A stretch of 64,000 nucleotides of DNA from Nordella sp. HKS 07 (lineage in GTDB: Bacteria; Pseudomonadota; Alphaproteobacteria; Rhizobiales; Aestuariivirgaceae), in NCBI RefSeq assembly GCF_011046735.1, contig NZ_CP049258.1:4854001-4918000 (forward strand). Reading direction: 5' to 3'. The translations under genes and the position numbers were made by a program. Position 1 is the first letter of the stretch. Every line of letters starts with the position of its first letter. This document shows, in pieces, positions 43,797 through 53,258 of the stretch. The notes under the pieces are model-generated. The model had not been told where the DNA came from, searched no databases, and saw nothing but the letters and a program-made list of their open reading frames with translations.

Positions 43797-43860
43797 CATC
43801 GGCCCGAAAAGTGCGTGCGGTTTTCGGGTAAGCCGATGCGAAAAGACAAAGAGCTGAACC
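43797..43860. repeat. RIME-like dispersed repeat copy
   Basis: GCATCGGCCCGAAAAGTGCG, then GCGGTTTTCGGGTAAGCCGATGC and AAAAGACAAAGAGC, match the copies at 9652-9705 and 54800-54855. The ends GCATCGGC and GCCGATGC form an inverted repeat. Confidence 0.7.
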
Positions 43861-43882
43861 ATCTGACCGAACGCCGAGCGGT

Positions 43883-44578
43883 CTATCCGATGTAGTCGGC
43901 GAGCTCCGGCAGATCGCGCCGCGTGAAGAGACGCTCGGTCGGCTCGAAGGCGAGGATGCGGCCGTCGCTCAGAAAGGCGGTGCGGCTCGCCGCATAACGC
44001 GCATCTTCCGGGTGATGCGAGACCAGCATGACCGTGTAGTGCTTCTCCTGCTGCAGCGCCTTGACGAGATCGATCATCTCGCGCCGGAGCGCCGGTCCCA
44101 AGGCCGCGAAGGGCTCGTCGAGGAGCAGGATGGGCTCGTCGCGTAGCAGCGCGCGGGCGATGGCGACGCGCTGGCGTTCGCCGCCCGACACCTCGCCAGG
44201 CTTGCGCCGGGCGAGCGCCTTGAGGCCGGTGCGCGCCAGGGCGTCATCGACGGAACGCTTCTCGGCCTCGCTGAGCTTCAGCGCCGGCGACAGGCCGAGC
44301 GCCACATTCGTCCACAGATCGAGATGCGCGAATGTATTGTGGTCCTGGAACACCATGGTCACCGGGCGCGCGGAGGGAAGCGCATGGGTCATGTCGCGGC
44401 CGTCGAGCACGATCTTGCCCGATTGCGCCCGGTCGAATCCGGCGATGAGGGACAGAAGCGTCGACTTGCCGCCGCCGCTTGGCCCGATGACGGCGACGAA
44501 CTCACCACGCGCGATCTCGAAATCGAACTCGGCGGTGAAGTCCTCATAGCGGAACCGGATGTCCTCGAGCCTGATCAT
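43883..44578 (-). CDS. thiQ: Thiamine ABC transporter ATP-binding protein
   Basis: This 231-aa ABC ATPase powers thiamine/TPP import. Walker A is GPSGGGKST, the signature is VSGGERQR and Walker B is ILLLDEPF with the H-loop VSHHPED. ATG 44578 overlaps the thiP stop and starts the usual IRLEDIRFRYEDF. A five-residue longer start is possible. Short length and the specific motif VTMVFQDHNTFAHLDLW fit ThiQ. It is last in the thiBPQ operon under the TPP riboswitch. Confidence 0.93.
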   Translation of the reverse strand: MIRLEDIRFRYEDFTAEFDFEIARGEFVAVIGPSGGGKSTLLSLIAGFDRAQSGKIVLDGRDMTHALPSARPVTMVFQDHNTFAHLDLWTNVALGLSPALKLSEAEKRSVDDALARTGLKALARRKPGEVSGGERQRVAIARALLRDEPILLLDEPFAALGPALRREMIDLVKALQQEKHYTVMLVSHHPEDARYAASRTAFLSDGRILAFEPTERLFTRRDLPELADYIG

Positions 44579-46132
44579 GCCGCAGCACTCCATTTGTCGA
44601 GGAGGGTGATGACGGCCATCGAGAACAGGGCGAGGACGAGCGCCGAGCCTGCTGCCGCATCGATGCGATAGCTGCCCATTTGCGCATAGATGAGGGCGGG
44701 AAGCGTCATGAGATCCTGCGAGCCGAACAAGGTGATGGCGGTGAGATCGCCGAGCGAGAGCACGAAAGCCATGGCGGCGGCAAGTCCAAGGGGACGGCGC
44801 AGCACCGGCAGGTCGATGAGGAGGAGGCGTCTCACGCCCTTGATGCCGAGGCTGGCGCAGAGCCGGTCATGCTGGGCCATCGACTGCTGCATGGCGGGTG
44901 CCAGCGAACCAAGCGCGAAAGGCAGCGCCATCAGCGCATTCATGGCGATGACGAGATAGGGGGCGGCTGACAGAGCGAGCCCGGCCCGGCTCGCCGCGAT
45001 GAACCATCCCGTCGCCAGCACCGCCGGCGGCACGATCAAAGTGAGCAGTGCCGAGAGATTGAGGAGCGAACGGCCCGTCGCGCTCGTCGCCTTGGCGCTG
45101 GCCCGCGCCAGGGGCCAGGCGAGGAGGAGACTGGAGCAGCGCCGCGGGCAAGGCGATGAGGAGACTGGTCAGGATCGCGCGCGACAGCGCCGGCCAGTTG
45201 AAATCGGCCGCGAGGCCTGAGATCACGATCGCCAGGATCGGGATGCCGACGAACAGAGCCGCCGCCGCGATGATGAGGGCCAGCGCGAAGGCGCTTGCCG
45301 GCGAGCGTGTTTCGTAACGCGCGCTGATGCCTCTGAGCGACGGCCAGTTCTGCACCGCTTGCGCATACTGGCCGGCGAGCAGCACGAACAGTCCGCAGAG
45401 CACGAGCTGCACCAGCGACAGCACGGTGGCGCGGGCCGGATCGTAGTCGAAGCGCAGCGCCTGATAGATACCGACTTCGAGGGTGGTGGCGGACGGTCCG
45501 CCGCCAAGGGTCAGCACGACGGCGAAGCTCGCTGCGCAGAGCAGGAAGATGAGGCTCGCAATGCCCGGCAGGCTGGCGCGCAGCTGCGGCCATTCGATCA
45601 GGCGGAAGCGGGCGCCTTCTGTGAAGTCGAGCTGGGCCGCCAGACGCCAGCTTTCTGGCGCGATACCCTCCAGTTGCTGCAGGAGGAGGCGAGTGGCAAG
45701 CGGCAGGTTGAAGAACACATGCGCCAGCAGGATGCCGGCCAGCCCGTAGATATTGATCGGACTGCCGGTGAGCGTCGCGATCCAGCCGGTGCGGCCATAG
45801 ACGGCGACGATGCCGAGGATGACGACGATGGCGGGCAATGCCAACGGCAAGGCGAAAAGGCGGAGCAGAAAATTGCGGCCGGGGAAATCGAGCCGCGCCA
45901 GAGCGAGCGCCACGGGCAGGGCGAAAGCGATCGAAAGAAGTGTCGAGAGGCCGGCCTGCAGCAGCGTGAACCACAATATGCGCAGTACATAGGCATCGAC
46001 GATATGGCCGGTGAGGAGGCCCTCGCCGATGCCGATTGTGGCGACCGGCAAGAGACCTACGGCGATCGCGACGAGAATGGCCGCGAGCGCGGGGCTCGCG
46101 GCCAGAAGCGCTCCCTTGGAGGAGGTCGTCAT
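44575..46132 (-). pseudogene. thiP: Thiamine ABC transporter permease, frameshifted in the middle
   Basis: This is the ThiP permease, normally about 520-540 aa with 12 transmembrane helices in two halves. The first 350 codons run from ATG 46132 ([18 protein letters not shown]) through LTSLLIALPAALL. The match then moves to another frame (SLLLAWPLARASAKATSATG, then LIVPPAVLATGWFIAASRAG) and ends at 44575. Removing one base near 45132-45134 (CTGG on the plus strand) restores a 518-aa protein with both halves perfect. The total length of 1558 bases also fits a one-base insertion. No other decay is seen, so this is either an assembly error or a fresh mutation that would abolish the transporter. 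Confidence 0.85.
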
Positions 46133-47130
46133 TTACTCATCGCATTGAGCCACTCGTCGATCCAGGCACGGCGATGATCGGCCACTTCCTCAGGCTCGAA
46201 CAGGAAAGTCTTGTCCGGCTTCACGAGGCTGTCGAAGGTGGCGTTGAGCGGCGCCGATGTCTTGCCCGCCGGGAACATCCAGTTGTTTTCAGGGATTGCG
46301 TCCTGGAAGCCCGGGCTCTCCATGAAGGCGAGGAAACGCTCGGCGAGCTTCCTCTCGGGCGAGTTGGCGATCAGTCCCGCGACCTCGACCTGCAGATAAT
46401 GGCCTTCGGAGAATTTCATCGCCTGATAGCGCTCCGTCTTCTCGGCGATGATATGATAGGCCGGTGAGGTCGTGTAGGAGAGCACCATCGGCGCCTCGCC
46501 CTTGGTGAAGAGGCCATAGGCCTCCGACCAGCCGGGCGTCGTGGTGAGGATGCGGGGCTTGAGCTTGGTCCAGGCCTCCGCCGCCTTGTCGCCATAGACG
46601 GACTTGACCCACAGAAGGAAGCCTAAGCCCGGCGTCGAGCTGCGCGGGTCCTGCAGGATGATCTTCTGTTCGGGGCTTCCCTCGACGAGATCCTTGAGAC
46701 TCGTATAGGCATCCGCCGGCTTGATCTTCTCGGTGTCGTAGATCACCGCGAAATGCGCATAGTCATAGGGAAGGAACGTGTCGTCGGTCCAGGTAATGGG
46801 TAGCGTCAGCTTGGACGCGTCCTGGCCATGCGGCCCGAACAGGCCGGTCGCCTTGGCTTCCGCCGTCAGATTGGTGTCGAGCCCCAGCACGACATCGGCC
46901 TGGGTGCCCGAGCCTTCGAGCTTCAGGCGGTTCAGCATCGCGACACCGTCGGTGACCGAGACGAAATTCAGCGTGCAGCCGCATTCCTTCTCGAAGGCCT
47001 GTTTGACCTTGGGGCCGGGACCCCATTCGGCGGTGAAGCTTTCATAGGTGTAGACGGTTAGCGTTTCCGCCGCGTTTGCCATGCCGGGCAATGCGCAGAA
47101 CGCCATCAGGGTGAAGAGAAGTTTTTTCAT
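46129..47130 (-). CDS. thiB: Thiamine-binding periplasmic protein
   Basis: This substrate-binding protein of the thiamine/TPP ABC importer has 333 aa. Signal peptide [20 protein letters not shown] is followed by [20 protein letters not shown], the typical ThiB opening. [18 protein letters not shown] and [13 protein letters not shown] are further matches. It overlaps thiP by 4 bases and is preceded by a TPP riboswitch with a ribosome-site-blocking hairpin. Confidence 0.95.
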   Translation of the reverse strand: MKKLLFTLMAFCALPGMANAAETLTVYTYESFTAEWGPGPKVKQAFEKECGCTLNFVSVTDGVAMLNRLKLEGSGTQADVVLGLDTNLTAEAKATGLFGPHGQDASKLTLPITWTDDTFLPYDYAHFAVIYDTEKIKPADAYTSLKDLVEGSPEQKIILQDPRSSTPGLGFLLWVKSVYGDKAAEAWTKLKPRILTTTPGWSEAYGLFTKGEAPMVLSYTTSPAYHIIAEKTERYQAMKFSEGHYLQVEVAGLIANSPERKLAERFLAFMESPGFQDAIPENNWMFPAGKTSAPLNATFDSLVKPDKTFLFEPEEVADHRRAWIDEWLNAMSK

Positions 47131-47136
47131 CTAGGT

Positions 47137-47161
47137 CCTCCTATTCACCGGGTGAAGGAGG
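47137..47161 (-). promoter_or_regulatory. Hairpin that can hide the thiB ribosome binding site
   Basis: On the minus strand CCTCC-TTCACC is followed by GGTGAA-TA-GGAGG. It pairs with only a two-base bulge and buries the AGGAGG just before thiB. It lies directly after the TPP aptamer, so it is the likely expression platform controlling translation. Confidence 0.65.
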
Positions 47162-47180
47162 AAGGGGCTCGTGGCAGCCC

Positions 47181-47281
47181 GCTCGCAATCCCTCCGCCGG
47201 TATGAGCCGGATCAGGTTCAGCGGGTTAGCCTTTTGAGGGCCTCTCAGCTCTGAAACACGAGCACCCCGTTGAGAGCGAGG
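47181..47281 (-). ncRNA. TPP riboswitch (THI element)
   Basis: The minus strand holds the standard THI-box parts in order: ACGGGGTGCTC, AGCTGAGAGG, the pair ACCCGCTGAACCTGATCCGG and the closing ATACCGGCGGAGGGA. A P1 stem pairs CTCGC with GCGAG at the ends. When TPP binds, the thiBPQ operon should be turned down. The divergent thiamine pyrophosphokinase gene starts 56 bases away. Confidence 0.95.
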
Positions 47282-47336
47282 GGGAACATAGGCATTGAGG
47301 GGTGCGCTGGCAAGCGGCTTCTGTTATTCCTGGGCG

Positions 47337-47972
47337 ATGACCCGTTTCGTTGTGCTTCTCAGCGGAGACCTGACGGCAACCAGGCGTCTGAGGTCCCAGA
47401 TTCAAAATGCGCGTATCATCGCGGCCGATGGCGGCATGGCGCATGCCGACACGCTCGGCCTGACACCCGAATTATGGGTCGGCGACTTCGATTCGACTTC
47501 CGAAAGTCTGGCCGAACTCCATAAGGACGTCGCGCGCCATGAATTTCCCGCCGACAAAGACAAGTCCGACGGCGAGATCGCGGTGGACGAGGCGCTCAAG
47601 CTGGGCGCCCGCGAGATCGTCATGGTGGGCGGCCTCGGCGGCCAGGCCGACCACGCGGCCTCGCATCTGGGTCTGATCCTGAAACTGGGACGCAGGCGAG
47701 TCCATGCCTTCCTCACCAGCGGCGCGGAGGAGGCCTATCCCGTCCTCAACGGCACCCATCATTTCGACCTGCCGCCCGGCAGCCGCTTCAGCGTCGTTCC
47801 CTTCACCGATCTGGCCGGCCTCGATCTCGAAGGGGTGAAATGGCCGCTGACCAACCGCTCCGTGCCTTTGGGCTCGAGCCTCACCGTGTCGAATGTCGCG
47901 CTGGGGCCGGTGACCGTGCGGCTGAACCAGGGCTACGCGGTGGCCCTCGCTTATCCCGAGAGTGCTGCGTGA
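47337..47972 (+). CDS. thiN: Thiamine pyrophosphokinase
   Basis: This 211-aa enzyme makes TPP from thiamine and ATP. Motifs are IIAADGGMAHADTLGL, ELWVGDFDSTS, DKDKSDGEIAVDEAL and GGLGGQADHAASHLG, with the small C-terminal binding domain (PPGSRFSVVPFTDLAGLDLEGVKWPL). ATG 47337 was chosen over a start 14 codons upstream because homologous sequence begins at TRFVVLLSGDL. It is divergent from the thiamine importer, giving a salvage locus. Its stop overlaps the next start (GTGA). Confidence 0.92.
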   Translation: MTRFVVLLSGDLTATRRLRSQIQNARIIAADGGMAHADTLGLTPELWVGDFDSTSESLAELHKDVARHEFPADKDKSDGEIAVDEALKLGAREIVMVGGLGGQADHAASHLGLILKLGRRRVHAFLTSGAEEAYPVLNGTHHFDLPPGSRFSVVPFTDLAGLDLEGVKWPLTNRSVPLGSSLTVSNVALGPVTVRLNQGYAVALAYPESAA

Positions 47973-49168
47973 CCAGACTGACACTGACCGAAATTGGCCG
48001 CCATGGCGAGGCCATCGGCGAAAAGGAAGGCCGTCCGGTCTATGTGCCCTATGCGCTGCCGGGCGAAGTCGTGGAGGCAGAGATCGCAGGGACCCACGCG
48101 CAATTGCGCGAGATAGTCGTCCCCAGTCCCGAGCGCATCGCCGCCTTCTGCCCGCATTTCACGCAATGCGGCGGTTGCCAGATCCAGCATTGGCAATCCG
48201 ACGCCTATCGCCTGTGGAAGCGCGGCCTTATCGTCACCGCGCTCAAGCATCAGGGCATCGCGGTCGAAGTCGAGCCGCTGATCGACGCGCAAGGCGAGGG
48301 ACGGCGGCGCGCCACCTTGCATGTGAATAAAACCGCGGCGGGCGTGATCGCCGGCTTCAATGCCGCGCGCAGCCATGACATCCATCCGATCGATTTTTGC
48401 CCCATTCTCGTGCCGGCGCTGGCTTCGGCGCCCGAGATCGCGCGGCATATCGGCGCGCTCCTCGGCGACTGCGATGTCGCCTTCACCGCGAGCGAGACCG
48501 GCATCGATGTCGATGTGACCACGAAGAAGAAGGCGACGCCGTCCTTGGCGGCGCTCGTCGAGGCTGCGAAACTGGCGAGGCTTTCGCGCAACCGCGAGCC
48601 TTTGGTGACGCGCATCGCGCCCGAGATCACCGCCGGCACTGCGCGGATACGTCTGCCGGCAGGCACGTTCCTGCAGGCGACGCGCGCCGGCGAGGCGGCC
48701 TTGGCGATGCTGGTCATCGAGAACATCGGCAAGGCGAAGGCCGTCGCTGATCTCTTCTGCGGCGTCGGCGTCTTCGCTTTGCGCCTGGCCGGCAAGGCCA
48801 GGATATTCGCCGCTGACAGCGACCGCGGCGCCATCGCCGCTTTGGACGAGGCCACTCGTAAGGCGTCTGGCCTCAAGCCGGTCGAGGCGAAAGCGCGCGA
48901 TCTCTTCCGCGAACCTCTGGTTTCACACGAGCTCAAAGCTTTCGACGCGGTAATCTTTGACCCGCCGCGCGCCGGCGCCGAGGCGCAGGCGCGGCAGCTG
49001 GCAAAGTCGACGGTGAAGACCGTCGTCGCCGTCTCCTGCGATCCGGCGAGCTTCGCCCGCGATGCGCGCATCCTGATCGAAGGCGGCTATCGTCTGACGC
49101 GCGTGACGCCAGTCGATCAATTCGCCTTCACGGCGCATGTCGAGACGGTAGCGCTCTTCCGGCGCTGA
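47969..49168 (+). CDS. RlmD/TrmA-family RNA 5-methyluridine methyltransferase
   Basis: This SAM-dependent RNA m5U methyltransferase has 399 aa from a GTG that overlaps the thiN stop. The N terminus is a TRAM-like beta domain (TRLTLTEIGRHGEAIGEKEG). The iron-sulfur cysteines are Cys61, Cys67 and Cys70 in CPHFTQCGGC plus a later one in IDFCPILV. SAM binding is DLFCGVGVFALRLA. The catalytic Cys is in VAVSCDPASFARD. Target (23S rRNA or tRNA) cannot be told from sequence alone. Confidence 0.92.
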   Translation: MTRLTLTEIGRHGEAIGEKEGRPVYVPYALPGEVVEAEIAGTHAQLREIVVPSPERIAAFCPHFTQCGGCQIQHWQSDAYRLWKRGLIVTALKHQGIAVEVEPLIDAQGEGRRRATLHVNKTAAGVIAGFNAARSHDIHPIDFCPILVPALASAPEIARHIGALLGDCDVAFTASETGIDVDVTTKKKATPSLAALVEAAKLARLSRNREPLVTRIAPEITAGTARIRLPAGTFLQATRAGEAALAMLVIENIGKAKAVADLFCGVGVFALRLAGKARIFAADSDRGAIAALDEATRKASGLKPVEAKARDLFREPLVSHELKAFDAVIFDPPRAGAEAQARQLAKSTVKTVVAVSCDPASFARDARILIEGGYRLTRVTPVDQFAFTAHVETVALFRR

Positions 49169-49199
49169 TTTTCAGAAACCCCTCATGTTGGGGTGCCAA

Positions 49200-49227
49200 A
49201 TGAAAAGGCCGCCCATGAGACGGCCTT
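49200..49227 (-). terminator. Terminator of efp, between convergent genes
   Basis: AAGGCCG (49205-49211) and CGGCCTT (49221-49227) form a stem. Read on the minus strand it is followed by TTTTC. It lies 25 bases past the efp stop and may also stop the opposite transcript. Confidence 0.8.
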
Positions 49228-49251
49228 CCGAAACTCAAAGTTGAGCCAAGC

Positions 49252-49824
49252 TCAGTCCTTCGCACGCTCCACATAGGAGCCGTCCTCGGTCGCGATCACA
49301 ACGCGGGTGCCGGTGGCGATATGGGGCGGCACTGCGGTGCGTACGCCGTTCGACAGGACCGCCGGCTTGAAGGAGGAGGCCGCCGTCTGGTTCTTGATGA
49401 CGGGCTCGGTCTCGACGATCTCGAGCGTGACACGCTGCGGCAGCTCGATCGTGATCGGCACGCCGTTGAACAGCGCGATCATGCATTCCATGTTTTCCTG
49501 GAGATACGCCGCACCGTCGCCGATGAGGTCGGCCGGCAGGTGGATCTGCTCGAAGCTCTCCGGATTCATGAACACATATTGGTCGCCGTCCTGATAGAGA
49601 TAGTTGAACGGCAGGGTCTCGACGAAGGCCCGCTCCATCTGGTCTGTGGTCTTGTAGCGCACCACGGTTTTGACGCCGTCCGAGATGCGGCGCATATCGA
49701 TCGAGGTGGTGGGAGTGCCCTTGCCAGGGTGGAAGCTCTCGGCTTTCAGGACGACATAGAGCTTCCCGTCCTCATGCTCGATGACATTGCCTTTACGCAC
49801 GGCGCTTGCGATGATCTTGGCCAC
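49252..49824 (-). CDS. efp: Elongation factor P
   Basis: This 190-aa translation factor relieves ribosome stalling at polyproline. The three beta-barrel domains are intact. The modified lysine is Lys35 in the loop [10 protein letters not shown]. The C terminus, with [25 protein letters not shown], is typical. The divergent gene on the other side encodes the matching ligase EpmA. The sequence [18 protein letters not shown] differs from many other EF-Ps but all domain features hold. Confidence 0.95.
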   Translation of the reverse strand: MAKIIASAVRKGNVIEHEDGKLYVVLKAESFHPGKGTPTTSIDMRRISDGVKTVVRYKTTDQMERAFVETLPFNYLYQDGDQYVFMNPESFEQIHLPADLIGDGAAYLQENMECMIALFNGVPITIELPQRVTLEIVETEPVIKNQTAASSFKPAVLSNGVRTAVPPHIATGTRVVIATEDGSYVERAKD

Positions 49825-49980
49825 GAAATCTCTCTATAAATAAAGCTATTGATGGATTTTGTCGGGCGGGTATTAGCAGCCGCCATGCCAGAAGCCAAGC
49901 CCTGCCGGAGTTCCCCCTTTTGACCCCCCAACCCGCCCTGGTGGCGCGCCGATATCCATGCCGACCGTCGGCCTTTCCTG

Positions 49981-50955
49981 ATGGTTCGGGGCCGGATCCT
50001 GGGCCGGATACGCGCCTGGTTCGCCGAGCAGGGCTTTATCGAGGTCGATTGCGGGGCGCTGCAGGTCTCGCCTGGCAATGAGGCCCATCTGCACGCCTTC
50101 ACGGCCTCGCTCATCAATCCGGACGGCTCGAGCGAGGTCCGCTACCTCCATACCTCGCCCGAATTTGCCTGCAAGAAGCTCCTCGCCGCCGGCGAAAAGC
50201 GCATCTTCAGCATGGTCCATTGCTTCCGGAACCGCGAGCGCACGCCGCTCCATGCGCCCGAATTCACCATGCTCGAATGGTACCGGGCGGGCGAGCCCTA
50301 TGAGCGCATCATCGCCGACACGGTCGAGATGCTGAGACTAGCGGCATTGGAGACGGGCAATCAGCTCACCTGGCGCGGCAAGGCTGCGGACGCCTTGCAG
50401 GAGGCCGAATATCTAAGCGTGGCGGATGCTTTCGCGCGTTATGCCGGCATCGACCTGCTTGCCACTCTCAGTGCCGGGGGAGCCGATGCCGCAGCACTTG
50501 GCGCCCAGGCGCGTTCGCAGGGCGTCAGCTTCGCCGCCGCCGATTCCTGGTCCGACATCTTCAGCCGCATTCTGGTCGAGCGCGTCGAGCCACATCTGGG
50601 GCAGGGGCGCCCGACCGTGCTTTTCGAATATCCGGCCGTCGAGGCGGCCCTGGCGCGGGTCAGCCCGCGCGATCCGCGCATCGCCGAGCGCTTCGAACTT
50701 TATGCGGCGGGCGTGGAACTCGCCAATGGTTTCGGTGAACTGACCGATCCGGTCGAGCAGCGCCGCCGCTTCGAGGCCGACATGGCGCTGAAGCAGAAGC
50801 TCTATGGCGAGCGTTATCCGATCGACGAAAGTTTCCTTGAAGCCTTGCGGCATATGCCGGAAGCTTCCGGCGTGGCGCTGGGCCTCGACCGGCTGGTTTT
50901 GCTGGCGACCGGCGCCACCCGTATCGATCAGGTAATCTGGACGCCTTTCAGCTAG
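49981..50955 (+). CDS. epmA: EF-P lysyl ligase EpmA (5' end uncertain)
   Basis: This class II lysyl-tRNA synthetase-like enzyme attaches beta-lysine to EF-P. It lacks an anticodon domain. Motif 2 (FSMVHCFRNRERTPLHAPEFTM) and motif 3 (GVALGLDRLVLL) are present, along with QVSPGNEAHLHAF and NGFGELTDPVEQ. From ATG 49981 it has 324 aa, but the same frame upstream reads PPWWRADIHADRRPFL, the usual N terminus, back to a TGA at 49921 with no start between. One C fewer in the run at 49924-49929 would join a TTG start (49920) to this frame. The gene faces away from efp. Confidence 0.9.
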   Translation: MVRGRILGRIRAWFAEQGFIEVDCGALQVSPGNEAHLHAFTASLINPDGSSEVRYLHTSPEFACKKLLAAGEKRIFSMVHCFRNRERTPLHAPEFTMLEWYRAGEPYERIIADTVEMLRLAALETGNQLTWRGKAADALQEAEYLSVADAFARYAGIDLLATLSAGGADAAALGAQARSQGVSFAAADSWSDIFSRILVERVEPHLGQGRPTVLFEYPAVEAALARVSPRDPRIAERFELYAAGVELANGFGELTDPVEQRRRFEADMALKQKLYGERYPIDESFLEALRHMPEASGVALGLDRLVLLATGATRIDQVIWTPFS

Positions 50956-50965
50956 GAGATTTGCG

Positions 50966-51781
50966 ATGCGCCTCATCGGCTATGTGCTGCTTCTCATTCT
51001 CTCCGTGAATGGCGCCGCATGGGCCGGGGGCACCGAGGAGGATCTCTATCGTGGCCGGACACTGGTGACCGGCATGCGCGAGGAGACCCGCATCCCCGGC
51101 TTCGCCACCTGCCTGCTCGATGTCCTGGCCAAGCTTTCGGGCGATGCGCGACTGCTGAGCGATCCGCTTGCCCTTGAGATCGCCGACAAGGCCGCCGATA
51201 TGGTCACGGCCTTCACCTACAAGGACCGCCTCGAAGGCATTCCGATCCATGACGAGCAGGGCTCGCGCGACCGGCCCTACGATCTCACCGTGACCTTCGA
51301 TCCGGCCAAGGTCGATGCCGCTTTGCTCACACTGGACCGCAAGCCCTGGCTCACCGAGCGGCCACGCCTCGGTCTCTTCCTGGCGGTTACCAACGGATCC
51401 ACCGTCTATATGCTGGCGCGCGACGGAGTCCACGGCCGCGACCAGCGGGAGTCGCTCAGCGGCGCTTCCTGGCAGATCGGCTTGCCGGTGCTCCTGCCGA
51501 GCGAGGATGAATTGTCCCGCAACGGCTTGACCATCCGCAGCCTTCCCACCGCGCCGCCAGCGAGGCTCGAAGCCGTGGCACGGGGCATGGGCGCCGATCT
51601 GGCGCTCGAGGGCAGCCTTATCTGGAGCAAGGGAAGGCTCGGCTGGGAGGCCAGATGGCGGCTCTTCGATGACCGGGGCGTTCAGATCTGGGAGATCAAG
51701 GACGTCAATTTCGACGACGCCTTTCGCGACGCGCTGCGGGGCTCGGCGTTGATTTTGTCCGGCGGCGGCAGGCCGCAGTGA
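50966..51781 (+). CDS. DUF2066 secreted protein
   Basis: This 271-aa protein has a signal peptide (MRLIGYVLLLILSVNGAAWA) and a DUF2066 domain (GRTLVTGMREETRIPGFATC, LLDVLAKLSGDARLL, ALEGSLIWSKGRLGWEARW). The function of the family is unknown. It starts 10 bases after epmA and is probably in the same transcript. It has one cysteine after the signal and no membrane segment. Confidence 0.83.
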   Translation: MRLIGYVLLLILSVNGAAWAGGTEEDLYRGRTLVTGMREETRIPGFATCLLDVLAKLSGDARLLSDPLALEIADKAADMVTAFTYKDRLEGIPIHDEQGSRDRPYDLTVTFDPAKVDAALLTLDRKPWLTERPRLGLFLAVTNGSTVYMLARDGVHGRDQRESLSGASWQIGLPVLLPSEDELSRNGLTIRSLPTAPPARLEAVARGMGADLALEGSLIWSKGRLGWEARWRLFDDRGVQIWEIKDVNFDDAFRDALRGSALILSGGGRPQ

Positions 51782-51789
51782 CTTGCTCC

Positions 51790-51830
51790 ATCACTCCGTC
51801 ATCCCGGCGAAAAGCCGGGGCGACGAAGTG
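51790..51830. repeat. CCCGGC-GAAAA-GCCGGG repeat copy
   Basis: CTCCGTCATCCCGGCGAAAA followed by GCCGGGGCGACG matches the repeat pair at 19813-19920. It lies between convergent genes and may act as a bidirectional stop signal. Confidence 0.65.
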
Positions 51831-51848
51831 AGAAAAGACTCTGGCTTA

Positions 51849-53189
51849 TTACCGCACCCCGGTCAGCACCTGGCGGATCGATTTTGCCATCTTGTCGACG
51901 ATCTCGCCGAGTTCGTCCGGGCTCGCATTATAGGGCGGTGCCACGATAACGCAGTCGCCGGCGACGCCGTCGACATTGCCGCCGACGGGGTAGCAAATGA
52001 GTCCGTTTTCAAGGGCTTGCTGGCGAATGCGCAAGTAGAGCTTGAGCTCGGCCGGGAACGGCGCCTTGGTCTTGCGGTCCCTCACCAGCTCGAGCGCCTG
52101 GAAGAATCCGCGGCCGCGGATGTCGCCCACCGCCTCTATGTCGGAGGTCGCGTCGCGCATCATAGTGGCGAGCTTCGGCCCCCATTCCATGACCCGCTCG
52201 ACAAGCTTCTCGCGGGTGACGATCTTCTGGACGGCGACGCCGGCGGCGCAGCAGGCGGTGTGGCCGGTGAAGGTGTGACCGGTCTGCGGCCCGCCATGGA
52301 CGGGCGCGAAGGCGTCCGCAAGTTTGGTCGAATAGACGGCGGCGCCGAGCGGCAGATAGCCGGCGGCGAGGCCCTTGGCGACCGACATAATGTCGGGCTC
52401 GACCCCGTCATGGGCGAGCGCCCGCCACGGGCCGCAGCGCCCGGCCCCCGACATGACCTCATCCGCGATGAGCAGGATGCCATGCCGGTCGCAGATCTCG
52501 CGCACCCTTTTGGCATAGCCCGGAGGTGCCGGCACGCATCCGCCGGCCGCGCCGACCACCGGCTCGAAGATGAAGGCCGCGACATTCTCAGGTCCGACAC
52601 GCAGGATCTCGTCCTCGAGCTCCTTGGCGCAGGCCTCCGCCGTGGTTTCGGCTGTGGCGCCCAAGGGCGGACGATAGACATTGGCGGGGGAGAGCAGCGA
52701 GGCGGGCACGAGCGCCCCTTCGAAGGCGGCGCGCCGCTCGAGGAAGCCCGAGACCGACAGCGCGCCGATCGTATTGCCGTGCCAGGAGCGCTCACGCGCG
52801 ATGAAACGCCGCCGGCTCATTTCGCCCCTGGCCGCGTGATATTGCAGAGCGAGCTTGAGGCAGCTCTCGACCGCTTCCGAGCCGCCGGTCACGAACACCA
52901 TGTGCTTGAGGCTGCCGCCGCATTTCTGCGCGACGATCTCGGTCAGTTCCTCGAGCGCGTCGGTGGTGAAGTTGTAGCGATAGCCATGGGCGATGCGCGA
53001 CAGCTGGTCGGCGATGGCCGCATTCACCTCTTCATTGCCATGGCCGATGCAATAGACCGCCGGCCCGCTCGATCCATCTATGTAAGTCCGGCCGTCGGCG
53101 GCATGGATATAGGAGCCCTTGGCCCATTTAGCCTTGGGCAAGTTGGCCCCGGCCGTGGTGATGCTCTGAGGGAGAGGCTGCTTGGTCAT
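51849..53189 (-). CDS. Class III PLP aminotransferase
   Basis: This PLP-dependent omega-type aminotransferase of the BioA/ArgD superfamily has 446 aa. The Schiff-base lysine is Lys272 in SVAKGLAAGYLPLGA. The cofactor aspartate is Asp243 in LLIADEVMSG. VTGGSEAVESCLKLA binds the phosphate. Substrates in this branch include putrescine, 4-aminobutyrate, beta-alanine and pyruvate-linked amines. The next genes (divergent) look like polyamine deacetylation and acetylation, so a polyamine or GABA role fits, but it is not proven. Confidence 0.88.
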   Translation of the reverse strand: MTKQPLPQSITTAGANLPKAKWAKGSYIHAADGRTYIDGSSGPAVYCIGHGNEEVNAAIADQLSRIAHGYRYNFTTDALEELTEIVAQKCGGSLKHMVFVTGGSEAVESCLKLALQYHAARGEMSRRRFIARERSWHGNTIGALSVSGFLERRAAFEGALVPASLLSPANVYRPPLGATAETTAEACAKELEDEILRVGPENVAAFIFEPVVGAAGGCVPAPPGYAKRVREICDRHGILLIADEVMSGAGRCGPWRALAHDGVEPDIMSVAKGLAAGYLPLGAAVYSTKLADAFAPVHGGPQTGHTFTGHTACCAAGVAVQKIVTREKLVERVMEWGPKLATMMRDATSDIEAVGDIRGRGFFQALELVRDRKTKAPFPAELKLYLRIRQQALENGLICYPVGGNVDGVAGDCVIVAPPYNASPDELGEIVDKMAKSIRQVLTGVR

Positions 53190-53258
53190 GCGGATTCCTG
53201 ATCTGGCGGGACAAGCGAAGCTCAGCTAGTAGCAGATGCCGTAACGGACAGGCAAATC

